The notes: a model not told the origin generated them from the letters alone. Shown: positions 5,649-12,254, counted from the stretch's first letter. The stretch: 12,254 nt of DNA from Deltaproteobacteria bacterium (GCA_006226895.1 SBFN01000264.1:1-12254); one strand, 5' to 3'. Program-made: numbers and translations.

Positions 5649-8096
5649 TCATTCAGAATCCTGGCAATAGGCCCCCAAAGTACTCTCGATATGCTCAGCA
5701 GACATCTCGTCCATCTCGAAACCACTCTTTCGAAGAAAATCCAGGCCTTTCTTGATCGCCTTTTGCAAAGAGTCTTCATCCTTGGGCCTCTTCGCCGGAA
5801 CACAGACCAAGGTGTGTTTATTCTGCTTCAGCCGATAGAGCAGATAAAGCTTCTTCTGCTTTCCCTGCTTCAGAACGACCATAAAGGCCATACAGTATTG
5901 TGAGGGATAACCCTCAATAGTCATCTGGACATTAAAGACGGTTTCCCATGCCTTGAAGACCTGACCTGTTGAGCGACAGGGCAAACCCTGAAGATCCCAG
6001 TCCGGGCGGAAGAAGGCACCTTTCTTGGGCGCCGGGCGCACTTCATGAGGTAAGGGCTTGGAGGGCTTTGAGACCTTTTCATTCTCAACCGGGCCAGCAG
6101 TCTCATCGACACCCTGCCCTTTCCCCAGAGTCGAGGCTTCTGCCAGGGTAGCTTCCTGTTCAGCAAGCTTCTTTTCAACCGATGCCAGCTCTTTAGCCAA
6201 AGTCTTCTTAATGAGGGTCTCACCCTTCAGTTGATCCTCTAGAGATCGTAGCCGTTCTTCCAGCTCCTGAACCCTGTCAACGCCCTGCAATGCGGAAGCA
6301 CCCCCGGAGCTCAATGCCAAACCCCTGGCTTCTGCCTCACGGACCATTTTTTCAAGGGAGTCAATGATCTTATGAGCCTCCTGAAGTTCATTACCTAAAG
6401 CCTGCCTCGCGGTTTTTTCCTGGTCGAAGCGAAGAGTCAACGCCTTCATCTCCTGATCAAGTGCTGTCGAGGCTTCAGGCTCAACCCCTTCCGGTATCGA
6501 CCTTAATTCTTCAATAGCAGCTTCAGCCTGCTGCAGAGACTGTTCCAGCTCGGAGATACGACGATCATCCTCTGAAGCTCTATTCTCCAGACGCTTGCGG
6601 AAACTACGTTCCTGATCAAGCTCTTCGCGAAGGCTCTCGTTCATCTTGACCAGCTCGGCGTGCCGTTCTTCCGCTTCCTGCAGATCGTCATACTCGGCAG
6701 CCTTGGCCTGATTCAAGCTCTTTGCCTCTTCGAGACTCTTCTTTAAAGCATCATGCTTTTCAAGGGCCAAAGAGAGCTCTTCTTTCAAACTCTCATTTTC
6801 CAGCCCCAAATCGGCATGGAGATCTTCCATCTCCTGGAGTTCGGCCTGCTTGGCGGCGCTGGCCTGCCCAAGGTCCTCAGCATCCTCAAGACTCTTATGC
6901 AAAGCCTCCTGCTTTTCAACAGCAATCGCCAGTTCGTCTTTGAGATTGTCCTTGAGAGCGATCGTCTCGTTAAGCTGTTCCTCTGCCTGGTCCAATTGCA
7001 ACTGCAGCTCGTCGGAGCGTTTAACGGCTTCACTGAAACCATCAGCCCTCTGCTCGGCGACCTTGAGTTCTTCTTCAAGAGCCTTGATCCGGAGTTCCGC
7101 GTCTCTGCAGCTCGCATCAAGCTGATTCGCTTCAGACTGCTGTTCTCCGAGTTGGGCAACGGCCTCATCCCGAAGGCCTTCGGACTCGTCAAGCTCTTTC
7201 TGCAAAGCGACAATCTGCTCATTGGCCGATTGGACATCATCAATAAACTGCTTTTGGTTTTTCTGTTCCTCGGCCAGGGCTTCGCGCGCAGAAGTCAAAT
7301 CGGCATCAAGAGACTTGATACGATCATTCAATGCAGCAACCTTACGTTTCTGTTTTAATACATCAGCAGACTGGGTATCGACATCAACCAGGAGCTCCTC
7401 GAGTTCCTGAATGCGTTTTTCTGCTGCAGTCGTAATGGCCTCGCTGATTTCTTTTTGTGAGCGTTCCGCCTCAGCCGCGCTTTCTGCTTCTTCCAGCCGT
7501 GCCGTGAGATCTTTAATCTGGGCCAGAAGTGCCGTCTTGTCATCATCGGCAGCTTCTTGCGGAGAGAATAAATCCACAAGAAGCTCTCGGAGCGCAGCAG
7601 ACCGATCCTGGAGGCGCTTTTCGGTACTCAGCTTGAGGGCAGCTTTTTTTCCCTGCGGACTTTCGGGTTTTTCGTCACAGGTTGCCTGAAGATCGGCAAG
7701 CTTTCGTTGGTGTTCTGTTCGTTGCCGTTGTGCTTCGGCAGGAGAGGCAATTCCTGGAACATCGCGCAGAACAACCTCAAGCATGGCAGGGCTGAGCTTC
7801 AGATTGACGTCCTCAAGCTGGAAGCCAAGCTCTAGAAGGGCCTCCTGCCCGTATTTCCACAAGGCTTTTTTATCCGTACCGGTGACGGTAAAAACCAGGG
7901 CTTTTTTCAGGCTTTTGGCATAGAAGGCGACGCGACAGCGCTGTTCATCCTTATCCAGATAATCGCAAAGAGAGGCCTGCAATTCATACTTGTTCTGCCC
8001 ATCGCTGCCAAAGGAGACGGCAAAGGGTGAGCGACAAAGTCTTTGAATCTCATTTGTTTCAGCTTCGATGAAACCTTCATGTTCGTAAAGAAGCAT
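5649..8096 (-). CDS. Large coiled-coil protein of unknown function with globular ends
   Basis: An 815-residue protein I do not recognise. ATG at 8096 was chosen because a run of six G lies 4 bases upstream; an in-frame GTG at 8126 has no well-spaced ribosome site and would add 10 residues. Residues 1-115 look globular (EHEGFIEAETNEIQRL, then strands around 55-72 and a helix ending ELGF near 92). Residues about 120-660 are nearly continuous heptad-rich coiled coil, high in Glu, Leu, Lys, Ala and Gln, with a tandem 52-residue repeat at 384-487. A Pro/Gly/Lys-rich hinge (about 655-692) leads to a C-terminal globular domain of about 120 residues (FFRPDWDLQGLPC from about 695, then KKLYLLYRL and a helix ending KSGFEMDEM). 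No signal peptide or membrane helix is seen, so it is probably a cytoplasmic rod-like dimer. It resembles SMC-like or scaffold proteins only in general build; no ATPase Walker motifs are present. It lies between ackA and pta, downstream of and in the same direction as pta. Confidence 0.8.
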   Translation of the reverse strand: MLLYEHEGFIEAETNEIQRLCRSPFAVSFGSDGQNKYELQASLCDYLDKDEQRCRVAFYAKSLKKALVFTVTGTDKKALWKYGQEALLELGFQLEDVNLKLSPAMLEVVLRDVPGIASPAEAQRQRTEHQRKLADLQATCDEKPESPQGKKAALKLSTEKRLQDRSAALRELLVDLFSPQEAADDDKTALLAQIKDLTARLEEAESAAEAERSQKEISEAITTAAEKRIQELEELLVDVDTQSADVLKQKRKVAALNDRIKSLDADLTSAREALAEEQKNQKQFIDDVQSANEQIVALQKELDESEGLRDEAVAQLGEQQSEANQLDASCRDAELRIKALEEELKVAEQRADGFSEAVKRSDELQLQLDQAEEQLNETIALKDNLKDELAIAVEKQEALHKSLEDAEDLGQASAAKQAELQEMEDLHADLGLENESLKEELSLALEKHDALKKSLEEAKSLNQAKAAEYDDLQEAEERHAELVKMNESLREELDQERSFRKRLENRASEDDRRISELEQSLQQAEAAIEELRSIPEGVEPEASTALDQEMKALTLRFDQEKTARQALGNELQEAHKIIDSLEKMVREAEARGLALSSGGASALQGVDRVQELEERLRSLEDQLKGETLIKKTLAKELASVEKKLAEQEATLAEASTLGKGQGVDETAGPVENEKVSKPSKPLPHEVRPAPKKGAFFRPDWDLQGLPCRSTGQVFKAWETVFNVQMTIEGYPSQYCMAFMVVLKQGKQKKLYLLYRLKQNKHTLVCVPAKRPKDEDSLQKAIKKGLDFLRKSGFEMDEMSAEHIESTLGAYCQDSE
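6636..6947 (-). repeat. Tandem 156-bp (52-residue) repeat inside the coiled-coil gene
   Basis: Two adjacent units encode residues 384-435 (6947-6792) and 436-487 (6791-6636). By hand alignment 28 of 52 residues are identical without gaps, with shared blocks such as L-K-[DE]-E-L, E-K-x-x-A-L-x-K-S-L and L-Q-E near equal positions. A third, partial unit begins with SLREEL at residue 488. The unit is not a whole number of heptads (52 = 7x7 + 3), so each copy shifts the heptad register or includes a stutter. This indicates growth of the rod by internal duplication. Confidence 0.8.
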
Positions 8097-8143
8097 TATT
8101 CCCCCCGGGAAACAGGTGCGATTCACTCTTCACAAAATGCTAC

Positions 8144-8171
8144 ATTTTAAGGGTTGATAGCAAGCCATCAA
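8144..8171 (-). promoter_or_regulatory. Putative promoter of the coiled-coil gene
   Basis: On the minus strand TTGATG (8171-8166) is followed after 16 bases by TAAAAT (8149-8144), with 4/6 and 5/6 matches to consensus. Transcription would start near 8137 and give a leader of about 40 bases before the ATG at 8096. A small dyad, AAAATG-CTA-CATTTT (8134-8148), overlaps the -10 box and the start site. Confidence 0.4.
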
Positions 8172-8178
8172 CCCTTAA
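8147..8178. other. Hairpin between pta and the coiled-coil gene
   Basis: Perfect 12-base arms TTAAGGGTTGAT (8147-8158) and ATCAACCCTTAA (8167-8178) flank an 8-base loop, about 50 bases after the pta stop codon. It could terminate or stabilise the pta message, but neither strand has a proper T tract after the stem, so it is not a classic terminator. The -35 box proposed for the coiled-coil gene lies within one arm. Confidence 0.6.
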
Positions 8179-8224
8179 GATAAAACGAGACATTAATAAT
8201 TTTTAGTGCCCTGAACAGGTAAAA

Positions 8225-9226
8225 CTAGCCCTGGGCCTGTACTGCTGTGATCGCCGAGACCGAGACGATATCATCGACAGAGCAACCACGTGAAAGATCA
8301 TTCACTGGTTTGGCCAGGCCTTGAACTATCGGGCCCACCGCTTCAGCACCGGCAACACGCTCGACCAGCTTATAAGCGATATTGCCGGCATCAAGTGTTG
8401 GAAAAATCAGGGTGTTGGCCTTACCGGCAACAGCTGAACCGGGAGCTTTTTTCTCACCGACCTTGGGCAGCAACGCTGCGTCTGCCTGCAGCTCACCGTC
8501 AATCTGCAGATCAGGGGCCAGCTGCTTGGCGATTTCAAGAGCCTCAAGAACCTTGTCACAATCTTCATGGCTGGCGCTCCCCTTGGTGGAGAAAGAGAGC
8601 ATGGCAACACGGGCATCAACACCGAGGAAGCTTTTGCAACTGCTCGCGGTGGAGATAGCAATCTCTGCCAGGGCCTGGGCGTTGGGGTTCGGATTTACCG
8701 CGCAGTCAGCGAAACACAAGACACCGTTCTCGCCGAAATCAGGGTTCTTGGTTACCATCAGGAAGACGGAGGAGACTGTCTTCATACCCGGAGCGGTTCC
8801 AATGACCTGAAAGGCTGCACGAAGAACATCACCAGTGGTGTTGTAGGCACCTGCGACCATTCCACCGGCATCATCTTTACGGACCATCATGGCAGCGAAG
8901 AAGAGGTTGTCTTCTCCGGTCAGGGTTTCACGTGCCTGTTCTGCCGTCAGCCCCTTTTTCTCACGCAGTTTAACCAGCTCAGCGACATAATCCTCAAGCT
9001 GAGCGGCATTCTTCGGATCAATCAATTCCACGCCCGCCAAAGAAACACCAAGTTCACCAGCTTTTGCTTCAAGAACAGCGACGTCTCCAAGCAAAACGAC
9101 TTTAGCCAAACCATCCTTGGTGATCAGCTCTGCAGCCTGAATCATACGATCATCATAACTTTCCGGGAGGACAACAGTCTGGAGACTCGTGCGGGCCTTA
9201 GCTTTGATCTGGTCTACGAGATGCAT
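8225..9226 (-). CDS. pta: Phosphate acetyltransferase, short single-domain form
   Basis: A 333-residue cytoplasmic enzyme that interconverts acetyl-CoA + phosphate and acetyl phosphate + CoA, the partner step to acetate kinase. The length equals that of the compact family members (about 330 residues, as in Methanosarcina) and lacks the N-terminal regulatory DRTGG extension of enterobacterial Pta. Conserved blocks: VVLPESYDDRMIQAA at 18-32, GGMVAGAYNTTGDVLRA at 121-137, CFADCAVNPNPNAQALAEIA at 171-190, ARVAMLSFSTKGSA at 205-218, DGELQADAAL at 243-252, NTLIFPTLDAGNIAYKL at 271-287 and GPIVQGLAKPVNDLSRGCS at 298-316 (active-site Arg/Ser region). ATG at 9226 follows AAAGGAG at a 6-base spacing. 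The gene has a strong promoter of its own and is divergent from the TonB-like gene. Confidence 0.97.
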   Translation of the reverse strand: MHLVDQIKAKARTSLQTVVLPESYDDRMIQAAELITKDGLAKVVLLGDVAVLEAKAGELGVSLAGVELIDPKNAAQLEDYVAELVKLREKKGLTAEQARETLTGEDNLFFAAMMVRKDDAGGMVAGAYNTTGDVLRAAFQVIGTAPGMKTVSSVFLMVTKNPDFGENGVLCFADCAVNPNPNAQALAEIAISTASSCKSFLGVDARVAMLSFSTKGSASHEDCDKVLEALEIAKQLAPDLQIDGELQADAALLPKVGEKKAPGSAVAGKANTLIFPTLDAGNIAYKLVERVAGAEAVGPIVQGLAKPVNDLSRGCSVDDIVSVSAITAVQAQG

Positions 9227-9271
9227 AATCTGCTCCTTTAAGTAGATATAATGGTTTTATTAAAGATGAAA

Positions 9272-9300
9272 AATATACCGGATGGCTTCAGAGGCGTCAA
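9272..9300 (-). promoter_or_regulatory. Sigma-70 promoter of pta
   Basis: Read on the minus strand, TTGACG (9300-9295) is followed after exactly 17 bases by TATATT (9277-9272), each 5/6 to consensus. The expected start near 9265 leaves a leader of about 38 bases with AAAGGAG in place. This supports expression of pta separately from ackA. Confidence 0.75.
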
Positions 9301-9369
9301 CTTCTTTCCCTGACAGAACGATATGAGAAGCGGCTCATTCCGTGGTGGCAGAAAACCGTGCAAATGTAC

Positions 9370-9375
9370 TATAAT
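9370..9375 (+). promoter_or_regulatory. Putative -10 box of the TonB-like gene
   Basis: A perfect TATAAT lies 24 bases upstream of the ATG at 9400, giving a predicted leader of about 18 bases. No good -35 box stands 16-18 bases upstream (the sequence there reads GGTGGCAGA) and there is no extended TGn element, so the promoter may be weak or activator-dependent. Confidence 0.5.
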
Positions 9376-9399
9376 GTGGCGTTTATTTACTGAGGGAAG

Positions 9400-10314
9400 A
9401 TGACGTCCGAACAAAGACAAAACCGAATCATTACCGGGTTCATACTGCTTTCTCTGTTGCTGCATCTGCTTTTGCTGCTGCTGCCCAAAGACAAGTTGTT
9501 CCCGGAAGAGGTCCCATTGGAGCCGGTCTATGTCGAGGTACGTCCACCCCAGCAACAGGAACGGGAACTCGATCTGCCGATTCGCAAGGAGCTGGAGAAA
9601 CCTCGCGAGAAACCGGCCAAACGTTTGGCAGAGAAGGATCAGGTCGTCGAAAAAGAGATGGCTCCCGAAGGAAAGGACGTGGAGGACCGCGAAAAAATTG
9701 TCCGTTCGCCGAAACCCGCCCCGAAGGCTCCGCCCAAAGAACAAGTCAAGCCGCGCAAAGAAGTCGTTGAGCAAAAAACCGAACCTGATCTTGAGTTACC
9801 ATTCACGCCGGATGGCTGGAGACAGAAGCCCGAGAAAAAGCAGCCCCGGGAAGTTCCCGACCTGCAAACCCTTACACAGATTTCTCCTGCCGCCCTTTCT
9901 AAAATTGAAAGTGACTGGCGGCGCAAATACCGTGCTGATGTCGCGCGAGGCGACACCGTATGGATGGACAGTCAACAGGACTTGCTCCACTCCTTCATGC
10001 GGAGGTTCCGGACCAACATTTACAATGTCTGGAACTACCCGGGCTCTGCGGTCCAGAGACGCCAGCAAGGAACCTGCCTGCTGCGCATCACCATAGATCG
10101 TCGGGGGAACATCAGCAATGTGGAACTGCTCGAGAGCTCCGGGTATCGGATTCTGGACAATGAAGCGATAACCGCCGTCCGCGAGGGCGCCACCTACGGT
10201 CCCTTGCCAAGAGCCTACCCACATGAAGAGCTGAAGATCATGGCCTTCTTCGATTACCGCCTCAGCGGCAGTGCCAGCAGGTCCTCCCGTCGCCGACCCG
10301 GGGCGATATACTAA
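9400..10314 (+). CDS. TonB/TolA-family periplasmic-spanning protein
   Basis: A 304-residue protein with the classic TonB layout: a short cytoplasmic N-terminus, one membrane helix at about 10-28 (very Leu-rich), a charged, Pro/Lys/Glu-rich periplasmic spacer at about 33-155 (REKPAK, SPKPAPKAPPK and similar), a helical segment at about 160-210 and a TonB C-terminal domain at about 211-287 (WNYPGSAVQRRQQG, then RITIDRRGNISNVELLESSGYRILDNEAI and the terminal FFDYRL strand). Such proteins transmit proton-motive energy from ExbB/ExbD or TolQ/TolR to the outer membrane. No exbB, exbD, tolQ, tolR or receptor gene is in the window, so the exact role (TonB versus TolA-like) is open. It ends in an unusual Ser/Arg-rich tail (SGSASRSSRRRPGAIY). 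The ATG is preceded by GAGG at a short 4-base spacing. Confidence 0.88.
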   Translation: MTSEQRQNRIITGFILLSLLLHLLLLLLPKDKLFPEEVPLEPVYVEVRPPQQQERELDLPIRKELEKPREKPAKRLAEKDQVVEKEMAPEGKDVEDREKIVRSPKPAPKAPPKEQVKPRKEVVEQKTEPDLELPFTPDGWRQKPEKKQPREVPDLQTLTQISPAALSKIESDWRRKYRADVARGDTVWMDSQQDLLHSFMRRFRTNIYNVWNYPGSAVQRRQQGTCLLRITIDRRGNISNVELLESSGYRILDNEAITAVREGATYGPLPRAYPHEELKIMAFFDYRLSGSASRSSRRRPGAIY

Positions 10315-10457
10315 AGCACCGGGCAGAGAGACTGCTTTCATTTTATAGGCTGCGCCTCGATTTAATTATCAATTTATGAGCAAAGAAAGTGAGGCGTCTG
10401 CCGGGCTCAACAGGCGTCACTGCAAAAAGTGGCAAGACACGGTCATCACAGGATTCT

Positions 10458-10476
10458 CCAGGTTTACAAAACCTGG
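10458..10476. other. Perfect short hairpin downstream of the TonB-like gene
   Basis: CCAGGTTT and AAACCTGG form an 8-base perfect stem around ACA, 144 bases after the TonB-like stop codon and upstream of the larger terminator hairpin. It has no T tract on the plus side. The surrounding gap (10315-10560) also contains AGGCGTC twice (10392-10398 and 10412-10418). No coding frame in the gap looks real. Confidence 0.55.
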
Positions 10477-10498
10477 CAGATTTGCAAGCCAACAACTG

Positions 10499-10531
10499 GA
10501 AAGGGCCGGTCTTCATCAGACCGGCCCTTTC
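10499..10531. terminator. Bidirectional terminator between the TonB-like gene and gcvPB
   Basis: Perfect 14-base arms, GAAAGGGCCGGTCT (10499-10512) and its complement (10518-10531), enclose a 5-base loop. It stands 30 bases after the gcvPB stop codon (minus strand). The T-rich part lies mainly at the 3' edge of the stem (CCCTTTC, then ATTG on the plus strand), so the tail is weak on both sides, but its place between convergent genes supports termination. Confidence 0.75.
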
Positions 10532-10560
10532 ATTGCTAGATTGCATTCATCACTCTTCAA

Positions 10561-12021
10561 TCACGTCGTCTCTTGCCAACGCAACTTCGGTTTGCGCGCA
10601 GCTGTCGTCTCATCTAAACGTCTCACCCTTGAGCGCACCGGCGCCTGGAGGAGCAGATCAGGATTATCGCGAGCTTCACCAGCTATGGCGATCATGGCAT
10701 CACAGAATTCATCAAGCACCTCCTGACTCTCCGTCTCGGTCGGCTCAATCATGATTGCGCCCTTCACCACCAGGGGAAAGTAGATGGTCGGTGGATGATA
10801 ACCATAGTCAATAAGACGCTTTGCGACATCCAGGGTATGACAGCCCCCTTCCAGGTCTCTGTCTGAAAAAATAACTTCATGCAGGGACCGGGTTGTATAC
10901 GGGAGGTCATAAACACCCTCCAGTCTGGCGCGCACATAGTTGGCGTTAAGAACCGCCATCTCGCTGGCGTGCTTCAAGCCTTCGCCGCCCAAGCTGCGGA
11001 TATAGGCATAAGCACGCGCCATAACGCCAACATTGCCATGAAACGCCAGCATACGACCAACGGAATCGGCCTTGGGCGTTTCAACCTGATACGTCTCGCC
11101 ATCGAACTCGACACCCGGACCAGGCAGATAAGGGATGAGTTCCGCGGTCACACCGACCGGGCCGGCTCCGGGACCACCTCCACCGTGCGGCGTTGAGAAG
11201 GTCTTATGCAGATTGAAGTGCATCACGTCAATCCCCATATCACCGGGGCGGGCAATGCCCATCAAGGCATTGAGGTTGGCACCGTCACAATAAACCAGAC
11301 CACCGCGTTCGTGGACCAGCTTGCAGATCTCCTCGATGTTGGTTTCAAAAAGACCGAGAGTGTTCGGGTTGGTGACCATCAAAGCAGCCACACTGTCATC
11401 CATGTGCGCCTCAACTTCTTCCAGGGTGAGCACCCCTTCGGAAGCTATCGGCACAACATCATAGCCGGTCAATGATGCGGTCGCCGGGTTGGTGCCATGA
11501 GCCGTATCAGGGATCAGGACCTTGCTGCGTTTGCTGCCGCGGGCTTCGTGCCAGGCACGGATCACCAGCATACCCGCCAGCTCGCCTTGAGCACCTGCAG
11601 CCGGCTGCAATGTCACCTTGGCAAAACCGGAGACTTCCGCCAGATCAACCTGCAAACGATACATCAGCTCCAGAGTTCCCTGGGCCAGGTGCGAGGGCGT
11701 AGCGGGATGGATACCGGCCAGACCCGGAATGCGGGCAACAGCCTCGTTGACCTTGGGATTGTACTTCATGGTGCAGCTGCCCAAAGGGTAGAAGCCTGAA
11801 TCAACGCCATAGTTCCAGGTCGACAGTCGGGTAAAATGACGAACGACATCAACCTCGGAAAGCTCAGGGAAGCCGTCAATTTCCTCACGGCAGAGTTCGC
11901 TCGCCAGTTCAGCCGCAGGCACATCGAGTTTAGGCAGGCTGTAACCTTTACGGCCCGGGTCAGAATGTTCAAAAAGCAGCTTTTCGTTGAGGACAAGTCC
12001 ACTGGTACCTACGATTGTCAT
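10561..12021 (-). CDS. gcvPB: Glycine dehydrogenase (decarboxylating) subunit 2
   Basis: A 486-residue PLP-dependent subunit of the glycine cleavage P-protein. Together with GcvPA it decarboxylates glycine and loads the aminomethyl group on the lipoyl arm of GcvH. Family blocks: GFYPLGSCTMKYNPKVNE at 76-93, LQPAAGAQGELAGML at 138-152, IPDTAHGTNPATA at 170-182, VTNPNTLGLFE at 216-226, YCDGANLNA at 244-252 and HFNLHKTFSTPHGGGGPGAG at 268-287, where Lys273 is the expected PLP Schiff-base residue. The length matches stand-alone GcvPB. GGGAGGT lies 5 bases before ATG, and the ATG overlaps the upstream gcvPA stop as ATGA, so translation is coupled and gives equal subunit amounts. gcvT and gcvH are presumably further upstream, outside the window. 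Confidence 0.97.
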   Translation of the reverse strand: MTIVGTSGLVLNEKLLFEHSDPGRKGYSLPKLDVPAAELASELCREEIDGFPELSEVDVVRHFTRLSTWNYGVDSGFYPLGSCTMKYNPKVNEAVARIPGLAGIHPATPSHLAQGTLELMYRLQVDLAEVSGFAKVTLQPAAGAQGELAGMLVIRAWHEARGSKRSKVLIPDTAHGTNPATASLTGYDVVPIASEGVLTLEEVEAHMDDSVAALMVTNPNTLGLFETNIEEICKLVHERGGLVYCDGANLNALMGIARPGDMGIDVMHFNLHKTFSTPHGGGGPGAGPVGVTAELIPYLPGPGVEFDGETYQVETPKADSVGRMLAFHGNVGVMARAYAYIRSLGGEGLKHASEMAVLNANYVRARLEGVYDLPYTTRSLHEVIFSDRDLEGGCHTLDVAKRLIDYGYHPPTIYFPLVVKGAIMIEPTETESQEVLDEFCDAMIAIAGEARDNPDLLLQAPVRSRVRRLDETTAARKPKLRWQETT

Positions 12022-12254
12022 GCTGTACCTCCCTGCAGTGCGGCGACCAGCGCGTCAATCTCTGCACGCTGATTCTGCTCTGTTACGCAGACCAGGAAAC
12101 AATCCGCCATTTCAGGGTAATCTTCAGCAAGAGGAATACCACCCAGAATTCCCGCCCCCTCAAGTCGCGAAAGGACCTCTGCGACCGGTGCTTCGGAGCG
12201 GACAACAAACTCGTTGAACGCCGGGCCATCAAAGACCAGGCTGAAGCCTTTTAT
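12018..12254 (-). CDS. gcvPA: Glycine dehydrogenase (decarboxylating) subunit 1, C-terminal part
   Basis: Only the last 78 codons are inside the window. Reading from the edge, the peptide begins IKGFSLVFDGPAFNEFVVR, continues through LEGAGILGGIPLAEDYPEMADCFLVCVTEQN and ends in IDALVAALQGGTA. This pattern, especially the GI-x-GG turn and the final CVTE/EIDALVAAL block, is characteristic of the GcvPA C-terminus. The stop codon overlaps the gcvPB start by 4 bases. GcvPA and GcvPB correspond to the two halves of the single-chain P-protein found in many other bacteria. Confidence 0.93.
   Translation of the reverse strand: MKGFSLVFDGPAFNEFVVRSEAPVAEVLSRLEGAGILGGIPLAEDYPEMADCFLVCVTEQNQRAEIDALVAALQGGTA

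Noticed and set aside
6753..7358. 201-codon plus-strand frame opposite the coiled-coil gene, rich in Leu and Phe
   Set aside because: Leu/Phe richness is the complement of Glu/Lys/Gln codons in the coiled coil; no start signal and no recognisable domain.
5649..8096. Coiled-coil protein as an SMC/Rad50-type ATPase
   Set aside because: Neither end has a Walker A, Walker B or ABC signature; the resemblance is limited to the long coiled coil.
8567..9241. 224-codon plus-strand frame antisense to pta
   Set aside because: Pta is unmistakable on the minus strand; the antisense frame shows no domain and no ribosome site.
9346..9362. Sigma-54-like sequence TGGCAG...TGCA upstream of the TonB-like gene
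   Set aside because: The GG and GC elements are separated by 11 bases rather than the strict 10, and the -24 and -12 boxes are otherwise imperfect; the TATAAT at 9370-9375 is a simpler explanation.
9238..9774. 178-codon minus-strand frame overlapping the pta promoter and the 5' part of the TonB-like gene
   Set aside because: It runs antisense to the membrane helix and spacer of the TonB-like gene, has no family match and would cover the pta promoter and leader.
9796..10341. 181-codon minus-strand frame antisense to the TonB C-terminal domain, with a TATAAA box touching its ATG
   Set aside because: The opposite strand encodes a clear TonB domain. The TATAAA abuts the start codon, which leaves no room for a transcript start, and the only -35-like box is 19 bases away.
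10381..10500. Possible riboswitch (GEMM-like) in the gap between the TonB-like gene and gcvPB
   Set aside because: The conserved GEMM core is missing, and the region lies at the 3' ends of two convergent genes, not in the leader of a gene.

Overview
This 12.25-kb window looks like core chromosome of a Desulfuromonadia-type anaerobe (Geobacter / Desulfuromonas / Pelobacter relatives). I infer this from the gene set and from protein style: a short phosphate acetyltransferase with an AckA of the form I associate with Geobacter, a split glycine decarboxylase (GcvPA/GcvPB), a clostridial-type 2[4Fe-4S] ferredoxin, a Rieske protein apparently followed by a cytochrome b gene, and an MJ0042 zinc-ribbon membrane protein. 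The species cannot be named from the sequence alone. I see no tRNA, rRNA, CRISPR array, insertion sequence or prophage gene.

Layout. Positions 1-1274 (minus strand) hold the first codons of a gene that is probably cytochrome b, then a Rieske iron-sulfur protein with its own promoter, then a secreted DUF1573 protein. Divergent from these, 1458-3757 (plus strand) is a two-gene unit: hpt, with a strong promoter almost touching its start codon, and a 576-residue zinc-ribbon / acidic-linker / single-membrane-helix protein. A long hairpin separates this from a 56-residue ferredoxin (minus), which is divergent from ackA (plus, 4287-5552). A textbook terminator follows ackA. Next come two minus-strand genes: an unrecognised 815-residue coiled-coil protein (5649-8096) and pta (8225-9226). 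A TonB/TolA-like protein (9400-10314, plus) is divergent from pta and runs toward gcvPB and the 3' end of gcvPA (10561-12254, minus).

How the genes fit together. AckA and Pta form the reversible acetyl-CoA / acetyl-phosphate / acetate pathway. Here they lie on opposite strands with their own putative promoters and an unknown coiled-coil gene between them, so they are not one operon. Ferredoxin could carry electrons for 2-oxoacid oxidoreductases that make or use acetyl-CoA. GcvPA/GcvPB decarboxylate glycine for the one-carbon pool. The Rieske/cytochrome b pair belongs to a quinol-oxidising respiratory complex. Hpt salvages purines.

The least explained elements are the coiled-coil protein, which has two end domains and a 52-residue tandem repeat; the acidic phenylalanine-motif linker of the zinc-ribbon protein; several dyads placed over putative promoters; and the near-leaderless arrangement of hpt. 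No complete undescribed multi-gene system could be demonstrated.
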